This document shows, one piece after another, positions 26,553-35,755 of a DNA stretch of 64,000 bases; within the stretch, counting starts at the first letter, position 1, and each line of letters opens with the position of its first letter. This stretch comes from Streptomyces spongiae (lineage in GTDB: Bacteria > Actinomycetota > Actinomycetes > Streptomycetales > Streptomycetaceae), in assembly GCF_009377185.1 (NCBI RefSeq), contig NZ_VJZC01000006.1, positions 1-64,000 of the forward strand, given 5' to 3'. The notes under the pieces are model-generated. The model searched no databases, was not told where the DNA came from, and saw only the letters and a program-made list of their open reading frames with translations. The position numbers and the translations under genes are program-made.

Positions 26553-26935
26553 ATGTCTGAAACCCGCGTCCACGAGCCCGATGTCAGGACGGCCCACCAG
26601 GACCTGTACGGCGAACAGGGCGCTCTGCGGGGAGCATCCCGGCCGCTCCCGGAATCCCGTGATCAAGGTGGCGGACTCGGCCTGGCTGGAGTTCGAGAAG
26701 CCGGATCTGGAGCGGGCCGAGGTCTTCGCCCGGGCTTCGGCTTCCAGGTCGCCGCGTGCACGGAGAGTGCGCTGTGGCTGCGGGGCACCTTCGCCGGTAC
26801 GCCTTGCATGGTGATCCGGTGCGGGCGTACGTCCCGTTTCATCGGCCCGGCGTACCGCGCGGCGGAGCGGACCGACCTGGACCGGCTGGCGCGCTCCACC
26901 TGCCGACGTGCGGGACGCGGACGTGCCGGGCGGCG
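26553..26935 (+). pseudogene. VOC dioxygenase, N-terminal relic (copy C)
   Basis: From the ATG at 26553 the translation starts MSETRVHEPDVRTAHQDLYG. After a first frameshift it continues with HPGRSRNPVIKV and AWLEFEKPDLERAEVFAR, then after more shifts with GTFAGTPCMVIR and FIGPAYRAAERTDLDRL. It parallels residues 1-130 of the intact enzyme and ends where an inverted ligase segment begins. The catalytic C-terminal module is absent. Confidence 0.75.
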
Positions 26936-27267
26936 GCCGTTTCTTGCCGGTGTGGGTGTGCGGGATACCCGGCACTTCGAGGATGTCGTCGGGGACGTGA
27001 CGGGGGGAGGCCCCGGTCCGGATCGCCTCCTTGATCTTCTCGCGGAGCGGGTCGTCCAGGGTCCCCCCGGCGGCGAGGACGACGAACAGCGGCATCCAGT
27101 AGCCGCCGTCGGGTTCCTCTGCGCCGATGACTAGGGCCTCGGTGACCTCGGGGAGGCGTTCGACGACGTCGTGGATGTCGGCGCTGCCCAGGCGTACGCC
27201 GTTGCGGTTCAAGGTGCTGTCGGAGCGGCTGTGCACGATCACCGAGCCGTGTCCCGTGACCGTGATC
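26936..27267 (-). pseudogene. Acetoacetyl-CoA synthetase segment, inverted in place
   Basis: Read on the minus strand this gives ITVTGHGSVIVHSRSDST, LNRNGVRLGSADIHDVVERL, GGYWMPLFVVLAAG and PGIPHTHTGKK, matching about residues 520-630 of the ligase at 6654-8663. The final 35 residues of the same protein lie immediately afterwards on the opposite strand (27268-27375). The segment has therefore been flipped within a gene that once read on the plus strand. Confidence 0.75.
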
Positions 27268-27375
27268 CAGGGCGCCCCGGTCGAGCAGGTCGTCAACCTG
27301 GCCTCCGTGGATGCCCCCGAACTCATCGCCTACTACGCCCGCCTGGGCGCCGAACGCAGGGACCGATCGTCATGA
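27268..27375 (+). pseudogene. Acetoacetyl-CoA synthetase, C-terminal tail
   Basis: The 35 residues QGAPVEQVVNLASVDAPELI onward match the last part of the ligase at 6654-8663 (QGAPVDQVVNPATVDIPDLI). It begins exactly at the edge of the inverted segment. Its stop overlaps the start of the DoxX gene (ATGA), preserving the ancestral gene spacing. Confidence 0.75.
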
Positions 27376-27725
27376 CAACCGCACACAGCACCCTCGCCGT
27401 CGCGCTGTCCCTGGTCTTGTTTCCACTGGGGCTGGCGAAGATCGCCGCGGTGCCGTTCATGCGGCAGGCAGCTGCGCACCTGGGCATGTCGCCGGGCCTC
27501 TACCGCGTCATCGGCACCCTGGAAGTCGCGGGAGCCGCCGGGCTGTTGCTCGGCCTGGCGTCGGCCCCGCTCGGGGTGGCCGCCGCTGCCGGGCTGGCTG
27601 TCCTCATGGTGGCAGCCGCGGTGGTTCACCTGCGCCACGGCGACCCGCCCGTGCAGGCCCTGCCCGCCGCCGTCCTGGCCCTGACGGCAGGCGCGTACGC
27701 CGGGACGGCGATCGCGACCGGCTGA
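27372..27725 (+). CDS. DoxX-like integral membrane protein (copy C)
   Basis: A 117-residue protein with about four hydrophobic helices, starting MTTAHSTLAVALSLVLFPLG and containing VPFMRQAAAHLG and GTLEVAGAAGLLLGLAS, in line with copies A and B. It is intact although every other structural gene at this locus is broken. It would be transcribed from the locus C promoter if the relics allow read-through. Function unknown. Confidence 0.82.
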   Translation: MTTAHSTLAVALSLVLFPLGLAKIAAVPFMRQAAAHLGMSPGLYRVIGTLEVAGAAGLLLGLASAPLGVAAAAGLAVLMVAAAVVHLRHGDPPVQALPAAVLALTAGAYAGTAIATG

Positions 27726-27811
27726 CGGCCCGGGTGCGCGCCGCATCGAGCAGGAAACGGTATCGATGCCCGACAACTCACGGGCCTCTTGTACGGCGTA
27801 CCGTCGACAGT

Positions 27812-29968
27812 GTGGAGTACACGGCCGCCAGCCTTGTGTCCCGTGTCGCCGGCGACCTCGGGTCGGTTGCGGACGAGGTGATCGCCGATGTGGTGCGGTG
27901 CCTGCGGCGTGAGGTTCCCGAACTGTGGAGCAACCCGGATCTCGTCCGCATGACGTCCGAAAACGTCGCCGAGCATGTCGTAGGGGTGCTGGCCGGCCTC
28001 GAATACGGCATCGAGCCGAGCGAGATGGATCCGCCGGCCGCCGAGCTGGAACGCGCGCGTCGGCTGGCCTGGCATGGCACGCCGGTCACCGTTCTGTTGC
28101 GGGCCTTCCGGCTCGGTCAGGGCGTCATCCTGGACAGACTGCTCGCTGAAATGCCGGGGCTGACGAAGGATGCGGAGTTGATCAGCGCGGCATCGCGCCT
28201 CCTGCTCGCGATGGCGAACGGATACGTGGACGACGCGTCCGAGCAGGGTGTCACGGCGTTCCAGGAGGAGCGGGACCGGCGACTGCAGTGGCGGCTGTCC
28301 TTGGTGAACGAGGCCGGCCTGCGCATCGGGACCACCCTGGACATCGCCCGCACCGCCCAGGAGCTGGCGGACCTCGCCCTCGGCCACTTCGCCGACGTGG
28401 TCACCGTCGACCTGCTCGACTCCGTGGTCCACGAGCACAGCACTTCGGTGCCCGGCCCCCTCGTACTGCACCGGGTCGCCCAGGCGTCGTCGGCGCAAGG
28501 CGGCCCCGAGTCGACGGTCGAGTTGGGGGCGGTTCACACCTGCCCGGACGGATCGGTCACGGCTCGCGCCCTGACCACCGGCCGGCCCTCCCGGCACACG
28601 GCGACGCCGCCGGATCCGGCCGACGCCGTCGGCGCCCACCCTGCCCGCTCGACACTCGTGGTGCCGCTGAGCGCCCGCGACGCCACTCTTGGCGTCGCGC
28701 GGTTCTGCCGTCACCGCAACCCGGTTCCCTTCGATGACGAGGATCTGCTCCTTGCCCAGGAGATCGCGGCCAGGGCGGCCGTGGCCATCGACAACGCCCG
28801 CCGCTACACACACGCCCGGGCCACAGCCCTCACTCTCCAGCGCAGTCTGCTGCCACGGCGCACGGCGGAGCAGTCCGCTGTCGATGTCGCCTGCCGTTAC
28901 CTGCCCGCCAGTGCCCAGACCGGTGTGGGCGGTGACTGGTACGACGTCATCCCGCTGTCCGGAGGCCGGGTCGCCCTGGTCGTGGGCGACGTGGTCGGCC
29001 ACGGCATCCACGCCGCCGCCACGATGGGGCGCCTGCGGACCGCTGTGCGCACCCTCGCTGACATCGACCTGCCTCCGGAGGAGCTGCTGACACACCTGGA
29101 CGACGTCGTCATCCGGCTTTCCGCCGAAGCCTCGGCCGACCCGGACACGGAAACGGCCGGAGACGTCGGCGCCACCTGCCTGTACGCCGTCTACGACCCC
29201 GTCGACGGCCGCTGCTCCCTGGCCCGCGCGGGGCACGTGCTGCCCGTCGTGGTGAGCGCCGACGGAACCGTCGAACTCCTGGATCTGCCGCCCGGCCCCC
29301 CGCTGGGCCTGGGCGGACTGCCGTTCGAAGCGGCGGAGGTCGACCTACCCGAAGGCAGCCTGCTCGCCCTCTACACCGACGGCCTGGTCGAAGCCCGCGA
29401 CCGTGATATCGAGGCGGGCCTCACCCTCCTGCGCCGCGCCCTCGCACAACCCTCCGCCTCCCTGGAGGCCGCCTGCGACACCGTGCTCCAAGCCCTGCTG
29501 CCCACAGGCCGACCCCACGACGACGCCGCCCTGCTGCTCGCCCACACCCGCGCCCTCGGGGACCACCAAGTCGCAGCCTGGGACGTGGACGCCGCCCCGG
29601 CAGCCGTCGCCCGGGCCCGTTCGAGCGCTGTCCGGCAGCTGTCCACCTGGGGACTGCAGGACCTCGACTTCATCACCGAGCTGGTGGTCAGCGAACTGGT
29701 CACCAACGCCATCCGCTACGGCCGGCCACCCATCCGCCTGCGCCTCATCCGTGACCGCTCCCTCTTGTGCGAGGTGTCCGACGCCGGCAGCACCACCCCC
29801 CACCTGCGCCGGGCCCGCGCCTCCGACGAGGGCGGACGCGGCCTGCTCCTCGTCGCCCAGCTCGCCGAGCGTTGGGGAACGCGCCACGTCCGGCACGGCA
29901 AGACGGTCTGGGCCGAGCTGGTCGAGGAGCACCACGCCGAGCACTCGGAGCCGGCTTCCGTCCTTTAG
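27812..29968 (+). CDS. GAF-SpoIIE phosphatase with anti-sigma kinase domain
   Basis: About 718 residues, from the GTG at 27812; a longer open frame upstream runs through the DoxX gene and is not real. Domains in order: an N-terminal all-helical RsbRD/PucR-like sensory region (1-165), a GAF domain (170-330), a PP2C-type SpoIIE phosphatase (350-560; VGGDWYDVIPL, VALVVGDVVGHG, LALYTDGLVEARD), and a HATPase_c anti-sigma-like kinase (590-710; VVSELVTNAIRYG). Such multidomain proteins set sigma-factor or anti-anti-sigma phosphorylation in Streptomyces stress and development. It stands alone, between two relic catabolic loci. Confidence 0.92.
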   Translation: MEYTAASLVSRVAGDLGSVADEVIADVVRCLRREVPELWSNPDLVRMTSENVAEHVVGVLAGLEYGIEPSEMDPPAAELERARRLAWHGTPVTVLLRAFRLGQGVILDRLLAEMPGLTKDAELISAASRLLLAMANGYVDDASEQGVTAFQEERDRRLQWRLSLVNEAGLRIGTTLDIARTAQELADLALGHFADVVTVDLLDSVVHEHSTSVPGPLVLHRVAQASSAQGGPESTVELGAVHTCPDGSVTARALTTGRPSRHTATPPDPADAVGAHPARSTLVVPLSARDATLGVARFCRHRNPVPFDDEDLLLAQEIAARAAVAIDNARRYTHARATALTLQRSLLPRRTAEQSAVDVACRYLPASAQTGVGGDWYDVIPLSGGRVALVVGDVVGHGIHAAATMGRLRTAVRTLADIDLPPEELLTHLDDVVIRLSAEASADPDTETAGDVGATCLYAVYDPVDGRCSLARAGHVLPVVVSADGTVELLDLPPGPPLGLGGLPFEAAEVDLPEGSLLALYTDGLVEARDRDIEAGLTLLRRALAQPSASLEAACDTVLQALLPTGRPHDDAALLLAHTRALGDHQVAAWDVDAAPAAVARARSSAVRQLSTWGLQDLDFITELVVSELVTNAIRYGRPPIRLRLIRDRSLLCEVSDAGSTTPHLRRARASDEGGRGLLLVAQLAERWGTRHVRHGKTVWAELVEEHHAEHSEPASVL

Positions 29969-30038
29969 TCGGCGCCTGGTGGGGTGAGCTGCGTGACCAG
30001 CCACTGGCCGCGGCATGCAAGGGGAGCTCCCGCAGATC

Positions 30039-30107
30039 TGATGAGTTCATCGTTTCCTCTGCCGTAACCCTTGACGGCGCAATTCATCACGCTTGATTAT
30101 TTCGTCA
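30039..30107. promoter_or_regulatory. Paired TetR-type operators and promoter, locus D
   Basis: TGATGAGTTCATCG (30039-30052) and TGATTATTTCGTCA (30094-30107), each one mismatch from the 6-2-6 palindrome, start 55 bases apart. TTGACG (30071-30076) and GATTAT (30095-30100) form the promoter, the latter inside the second operator. The upstream repeat shares CTGATGAGTTCATC and TTTCCT with locus C. It would drive the broken P450 gene from 30272. Confidence 0.75.
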
Positions 30108-30271
30108 TTACGGCGTTGTAGCGCTGACGGCGCCCGTCTGTGCAACGGGACGAGGAGCGGGAACTCACCGAGGCTGCGCTCTTAACGGCTGTCCACAGAC
30201 CAGCCCGCCCCACATGCACCGTCATGCCCCCTCGCTCTCGCACGGTTCACTCAGGAGGGCTCTTCCTGCCC

Positions 30272-31452
30272 ATGCGTAAGGAGATTCCCGTTTACCACCC
30301 CGACCTGTACTCGGCGTCGGCCATTCGCGACACGTATCCGCACTACGCCGCGCTCCGTGAACTCGGCCCCGTGGTCTGGCTGAGCAAGCACAAGGTCCAC
30401 GCCCTGCCGCGCTACGCCGAATGCAAGCAGGTGCTGCTGGACGACGAGACCTTCGGCTCCTCGGACGGCGTCGCCCTGAACCCCGTCGCCAACCGTGTGG
30501 GCCAGGGCACCACCCTGTTCAGTGACGGCGACGACCACGCCCGCCGCCGCTCCCTCCTCGCGCACCGCCTCACCCCCAGGGCGCTGCGCACGATGAAGGA
30601 CACCGTCGACCAGCAGGCCGCCGCCGTGGTCGCCGCCGCCGTCGCCCGCCGGACGGCGGATGCCGTCGAGGTCGCCACGGCCCTGCCGATGTCCGTCGTC
30701 CCCGACCTGGTCGGCTGGCCCCAGCAGGGCCGTGAGCACCTGCTGCGCTGGGCCGGTGCCACCTTCGACGCGCTGGGCCCGCTCAACTGCCAGGCGGTAC
30801 GCACACTTCCCGCGTCCCTCGGCATGTTGCGCTACGCGCGCGGTGTCCGTGCGCGACCGGTCCGTGTTGGAGGGCAGCATGGGCCACGACCTGCTCCGCG
30901 CCGCCGACGAGGGCCGGATCATGCCCGCGGAGTGCGCCACCATGATGATCGACTACCTGGCGCTCTCCCTGGACACCACCATCAGCGCCATCTCAAGTGC
31001 CCTGTACTTGTTCGCCGTTCACCCCGAACAGTGGCGCATGCTGAAGGCGGACCCGGACCATGTCCCGAAAGCGGTCAACGAGGTCGTCCGCTACGAATCC
31101 CCGATCCGGGCCTTCTCCAGGACCGCCGCCCAGGACACGGAACTCGCGGGCACCCCCCTCCCCAAGGGCTCCCGGGTGCTGGTCCTGTACGGCTCCGCCA
31201 ACCGCGACCCGCTCGAGTGGGACGACCCGGACACCTTCGGCATCCGCCGCGACGCCGCCCGCCAACTCGGCTTCGGACAGGGCACCCAGCGGCTGGGCCG
31301 GCCAGGGCCTGGCCAGCCTGGAGACCTCCGCGATCCTGCGCGCCCTGGTCGAACGCGTCGACCGCATCGAGGTGACCGGCCCACCCGAGTGGGCCCTGAA
31401 CAACGTCATCCACCGCCTCGAGCGCCTGCCACTCGAACTCATCCGCGCCTGA
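30272..31452 (+). pseudogene. Cytochrome P450 (copy D), inactivated
   Basis: The sequence parallels the P450 at 4883-6067 throughout: YHPDLYSASAIRDTYPHYAA, NEVVRYESPIRAF, ALNNVIHRLERLPLE. A frameshift near 30842 interrupts the middle of the gene. A second near 31290 falls in the heme loop, where HGCAGQ has become SGWAGQ, so the axial cysteine is lost as well. The ATG at 30272 follows AGGAGG. It cannot make a working P450, but its ferredoxin partner downstream is intact. Confidence 0.88.
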
Positions 31453-31494
31453 ACCCCGCCGCTCGCCCGTTCCAGGACAGCTGAGGACAGCACC

Positions 31495-31692
31495 ATGAAG
31501 ATCTCCGTCGACTATCCACGCTGCGAAGGCCACGGCCTGTGCGCCGACCAGGCCCCTGACGTCTTCAGCCTGGACGATGACGCCGAACTCACCTACCGCT
31601 TCGAGGGCACCGAAGTCCCCGACGAGCATCAGCTCGCCGCCCGCGCGGCCCTCAACGCCTGCCCGGTCGCCGTCCTGCGAGTCCTGTCGTGA
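31495..31692 (+). CDS. 3Fe-4S ferredoxin (copy D)
   Basis: A 65-residue ferredoxin nearly identical to copy B: MKISVDYPRCEGHGLCADQ, then CP near residue 56. All cluster ligands are present (CxxHxxC and the final CP). It is 40 bases after the broken P450 and overlaps the start of the reductase (ATGA). Although its own operon partners are damaged, it could still serve the intact P450 at 4883-6067. Confidence 0.93.
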   Translation: MKISVDYPRCEGHGLCADQAPDVFSLDDDAELTYRFEGTEVPDEHQLAARAALNACPVAVLRVLS

Positions 31693-32840
31693 GCGCACCG
31701 CGCTCGGTGCTCATCGTCGGCGAGTCACTCGCCGGCACCACCGCCGCCCGCCACCTGCGCACTGGCCACACCGGACCGGTCACGCTCATCGGCGCCGAGG
31801 AGCACGGCGCGTACTCTCGCCTGCCCCATTCCAAGGTGGTCCTGAAGGGCCCGGCAGCGGACCAGCCCCTGGGCCTGGCCCGCGACGGCCTCGACGCCGA
31901 CATCATCCGCTCGCCCGCCGTCGCCGCCGACACCCGCCGACGTACCGTCACGACCGCCGACGGCCGCCAGGTCGGCTACGACGCGCTGATCGTCGCCACC
32001 GGCGCGGACGCCCGCCGGCTCGCCGCCCCCCGGCAGCGGGGCGAACTCGTCCTGCGCACCCTGGACGACGCCCGCCTGCTTCGCACCCGCCTGGCGGACG
32101 CCGAGTCGGCGATCGTGGTCGGCGCCGGCTTCCTCGGCATGGAGGTGGCCAGCGCCTGCGCGGCCCGTGGCATCCCGGTCACCGTCGTGGACGCCGACCG
32201 GCCGCTGGAACGCATCCTCGGCGACCACCTGTCCGCCGAGATCACCGCACGTGCCGTCTCACACGGCATCCGCTTCGTACAGGCCACCGGCTTCGCCACC
32301 CTGACCGGCGACCCCGTGGGCGGCGCGGCGCTCCCGGACGGCACCGAACTCACCGCGGACCTCGTGGTCACCTGTGCCGGAGAAGTACCGTGCGTCGGCT
32401 GGCTGACGGGGACCGGCCTCGCCGACCGCCTCGGCGTCGGCATTGACGGTGCCTGCGCCACCACCGCACCCGGCGTGTTCGCCGTCGGCGACGTCACCTA
32501 CCTCCGTGGCAAGGCACACAGCCCGACCGGCGTGCGCCCTTCTGGTCCAACGCCGTCGCCCAGGGCAGGACCGCGGCGGCCTCGGCACTCGGTCTTCCTC
32601 CGCCGGGATCAGCGCAGGACGACTACTTCTGGACCGAGGTCGCTGATCTCACCGTCAAGATCGTCGGCCGTCTGCCGCTCCTCGGTGAACCGACCACAGT
32701 GCAGGGCAGTGTGCCCGACGGACGCGCACTGCTGACCTGGAGCCATGCCGACGGAACGTCGACGGCGTCGCCTACGGACTGCGCAAGCCGGTCGCCGCGC
32801 TACGGGCCTTGGCCGCCACGTCTTTGCCGCCGTCACCTGA
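31689..32840 (+). pseudogene. Ferredoxin reductase (copy D), frameshifted
   Basis: The first 275 residues match the reductase at 3505-4656, including LIVGESLAGTTAARHLR, AIVVGAGFLGMEVASACAA and VFAVGDVTYL. A shift near 32515 moves the rest into another frame (APFWSNAVAQGR, DDYFWTEVADLTVKIVG). A further shift near 32765 precedes VAYGLRKPVAALRAL. The natural stop is lost, so the end is approximate. The FAD and NAD folds could survive as a truncated product, but a complete enzyme is not expected. Confidence 0.82.
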
Positions 32841-33050
32841 CGGCGGCGATGAGCGTCGCGGCGTAAGGGAGCCACGGGGCGCGGTAATCGCCGGGGTTCT
32901 CTTCCACGGCGCACCCGGCCGATCAACCCAGCCCCTGGGGACAAGCCCTCCCTGATCGAGTACCACGCCTGCCTCGGAGCGTCGAACGCTGCGCTCAGAG
33001 GCCCGGACAGCCCGGAAGTTCCACCTCCCTCCATCCAGAGAGCGCGCATC

Positions 33051-33404
33051 ATGTACATCCACGACCGTCCGCCCGGTTCCAGACCACCGCAAGCAGCCAC
33101 TGACCACCTTGCTCTGCAGCACCTGCGACGGACCTCGGGGAAGCTCAGGGTCCGCCTGCTCGTGCTCAACCTGTCCGCTGTCGGCGTTCCCCTCCTGCTG
33201 GACCTGATCCCTGGGATCCGCCTAGCCGCCCCTGTGTTCGGCCCGTTCACCCTCGGAATGCTGGTGCTCGGCACCGCTGCGCTGACCCTGGTGGTCGCGG
33301 CCCTGTGGTACGAGCGCGCCTGTCGCGTCCACTGCGATCCGAGGGCCGAGGAACTGCGTGGCCGGGCAGCGGCGTCCGAGTCGGCTCTCTGGGGGAGATC
33401 ATGA
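33051..33404 (+). CDS. DUF485-like small membrane protein
   Basis: A 117-residue protein with two hydrophobic helices (residues about 40-60 and 68-90) and a basic N-terminus. This fits the small DUF485-type partner encoded immediately before ActP-like symporters. Its stop overlaps the start of the symporter (ATGA), so the two are coupled. Upstream, 32841-33050 shows no gene. Confidence 0.7.
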   Translation: MYIHDRPPGSRPPQAATDHLALQHLRRTSGKLRVRLLVLNLSAVGVPLLLDLIPGIRLAAPVFGPFTLGMLVLGTAALTLVVAALWYERACRVHCDPRAEELRGRAAASESALWGRS

Positions 33405-35014
33405 CGTCCGGCGCAATCCTCGCGGCCGGCGATTCCGGCCTGTTCGCACCCTTGATGGCATTTCTGCTGGTCGTCATCGTCTCATTCCTGCTCTGCCTGG
33501 TCGCGGGTATGGACAACGACACGGTCGCCGACTTCTTCACCGCCAACCGGTCCCTGTCCGTGACGAAAAACGCTCTGGCTCTGTCCGGCGACTTCATCTT
33601 CACCACCGCGCTGCTCAGCGCTGTCGGCGCCGTTTCCCTCGCGGGCTACGACGGCATGTTCGTCGCCATCAGCGCCATCGCCTCACTCGGCGTGCTTCTT
33701 CTGCTGGCCGAACCCCTGCGCAACACCGGGCGTTTCACCCTCGGTGCCATCCTGGAAAGCCGTGTGACCGGCACGGCGACCAGGGTCGCGGGCACCGTGA
33801 TCACGTTGGCCGTATGCATGCCGGTGATGGTCGTACAGCTCACGGTGGCAGGTGATGTGACGGCATACGTCCTCGGGTTGAACAGACCCGGTGCAGCCGA
33901 GGTCTGCACGGCTCTCATCGGAGCGTTGATCGTCTCCTTCGCCGCGTTCGGCGGGATGCGGGGGAGCAGCATGATCGAGATCGTCAAGGTGATCGTCGTC
34001 TTCGGCACGGTTGTGGCGGTGAGCTGGGCCGCCCTCAGCCGTTTCCACTGGGATCTGGGCATCCTGTTGGAGACCGCCGCCGGACACAGCGGCAGGGCGC
34101 AATCCTTCTATGCCCCCGGCCTGCTGTATGGGGACACGATGACGGGCCGACTGGATCTGGTCTCGCTGTGCGTCACCATCGTCCTGGGGTCCGCCGTGTT
34201 TCCGCACATCCTCTTGAGGGTGAGCGCTTCCCGTAACGGGACGTCGGCCAGACGGGCCTCCACTGCCGCCGTCGTCATGATCACGCTGTTTTATGGCGCC
34301 ATGGTTCTCACCGGGCTGAGCGCGACGGCGACGTTGGGCGCCGCGGTCATCGCCTCGCACGACCCGCAGGGAAACACAGCGCTGTTCCTGCTCGCCAATG
34401 CCCTTGCCGGAAGCGGCACCGGGCTGTTGTTCACCATGGTCGCCTGCGCCGCGTTCGTCACCGTCCTCGGCACCGTCGCCGGGCTCACCATGGCCGCCTC
34501 CGCGTCGCTGGCGCACGACCTGTACGCCCGGGTGTGCAGTCGAGGTGGCGGTGGTGAACGGAGCGAACTGAACGTGGCGCGTGCAGCGGTGATGACTTTC
34601 GGCCTGGTCAGCGTGTACCTGGCTGTTGTGCTGCACCACTGGAGCATCGTGGCCCTGAGTTTGTTCGCCGCCGCACTGACCGCTTCAGTGATTCTCCCCG
34701 CACTGGTGTACAGCCTCTTCTGGAAGGGCCTCACCAGAACCGGACTTCTGTGGACGCTCTACGGATCACTGGCCTGCTGCGTTGTCCTCGAAGCATTCGG
34801 CCCTGCTGTCTCCGGTGGCCCCCTAGCCCTCTTCCCCCACCGGGACTTCCACTGGTTTCCGCTGCAGAACATCGCGCTGGTAACCGTCCCCGTCGGGTTC
34901 TTCCTCGGCTGGGCGGGCAGTCTGCTCAGCCGTCGGTCCGACGCCGATCATGACCGCTACGTCGAGACGCAGACCGCACTGCTGATCGGTGGCAAGCCGC
35001 CCGGCTCCCCGTGA
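33401..35014 (+). CDS. Sodium:solute symporter (ActP-like)
   Basis: A 537-residue integral membrane transporter of the SSS family with about 13 hydrophobic helices. The region DFFTANRSLSVTKNALALSG corresponds to the conserved first core helices, and later segments (FAAFGGMRGSSMIEIVKVIV, AAFVTVLGTVAGLTMAASAS) are typical of cation/acetate symporters. It would take up acetate or a related monocarboxylate with sodium. The ATG at 33401 is coupled to the DUF485 gene. The C-terminus is cytosolic and acidic. A hairpin 100 bases downstream probably ends the transcript. Confidence 0.88.
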   Translation: MTSGAILAAGDSGLFAPLMAFLLVVIVSFLLCLVAGMDNDTVADFFTANRSLSVTKNALALSGDFIFTTALLSAVGAVSLAGYDGMFVAISAIASLGVLLLLAEPLRNTGRFTLGAILESRVTGTATRVAGTVITLAVCMPVMVVQLTVAGDVTAYVLGLNRPGAAEVCTALIGALIVSFAAFGGMRGSSMIEIVKVIVVFGTVVAVSWAALSRFHWDLGILLETAAGHSGRAQSFYAPGLLYGDTMTGRLDLVSLCVTIVLGSAVFPHILLRVSASRNGTSARRASTAAVVMITLFYGAMVLTGLSATATLGAAVIASHDPQGNTALFLLANALAGSGTGLLFTMVACAAFVTVLGTVAGLTMAASASLAHDLYARVCSRGGGGERSELNVARAAVMTFGLVSVYLAVVLHHWSIVALSLFAAALTASVILPALVYSLFWKGLTRTGLLWTLYGSLACCVVLEAFGPAVSGGPLALFPHRDFHWFPLQNIALVTVPVGFFLGWAGSLLSRRSDADHDRYVETQTALLIGGKPPGSP

Positions 35015-35112
35015 GGTTCCCGTGCCGTGGCAAGACCCGGACATCGCGCGGTTCACGTCGGAGCAGCAGTTCACTGGGCCGGGCGTCGCCGGGATGTTCG
35101 GGAGCGAGGCCT

Positions 35113-35145
35113 CTGCCTGATGGCCTTGGTGAGGCCATCAGGCAG
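35113..35145 (+). terminator. Strong hairpin after the symporter operon
   Basis: CTGCCTGATGGCCT (35113-35126) and its perfect complement AGGCCATCAGGCAG (35132-35145) flank a TGGTG loop. There is no thymine run, as is common for terminators in high-GC actinobacteria. It lies about 100 bases after the symporter stop. Confidence 0.6.
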
Positions 35146-35481
35146 GAGCGGCACACGATCTCGGTATCGGCCCCCCCGTGCCGGCGTCCCTGAGGTCGCG
35201 GAGCGGCTGGGCGATTCACCTCCCCTATCGACTTCGCCAGATACGTCGCCTCTGGGGCGAGGAGGCCGACGATCCGGATCAGCGCTTCGCATTGGAACGG
35301 TCCTCCGCGCCCGCAGGCTGAGCAGCGGCGCGGCGGTGTGGGCGCCTGAGAAGGCCGTTCGGCAGCGTGATGCGCCTCCGAGCGAGAATGCGTGCGCTCC
35401 CTGTCCGGGCGGAGCCGTCATCTCAGCATTGATCCATCGAGGTCTCCGTGTCCGCGCCAGTCGTCCGTGAACCGTTGGGCC

Positions 35482-35755
35482 ACGATTCCAGGCGAACCGA
35501 GCGTGCATCCTGGTCACGGCCCGTCGGGACCTCGGGCCCCACCCGGATGTGACGTCGGAGGAGCCGGCTCGCGCTGCGGGTGTCGTGCGGCGCACAAAGT
35601 TCGGCCACTTCCCCGGTCGTGCCGCACTGCCGGAGGCCCTCGCCGACGAAGCCTCCGAGAGGCTTCGGTCCGCGGTGGTCGCCGGTGCCGAACGCGCACA
35701 GGCGGCGCCGGTCGAGCGGGTAGGGCCGGCCTCGTGCTGTCGATGCGGTCCGTAG
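35482..35755 (+). pseudogene. TetR-type regulator scrap
   Basis: The plus-strand stretch ILVTARRDLGPHPDVTSEEP, then ARAAGVVRRTKFGHFPGRAAL, then EALADEASERLRSAVVAGAE, has the shape of a TetR helix-turn-helix and next helix. Several key residues differ from the family and it has no clear start. It ends at a stop at 35755. Probably a decayed regulator. Confidence 0.4.

Noticed and set aside
26085-27326. A single minus-strand open frame joining the inverted ligase piece with the TetR region
   Set aside because: It runs through an inverted relic and then antisense or out of frame across the dioxygenase relic and the TetR gene. It is an accident of open frames in high-GC DNA.
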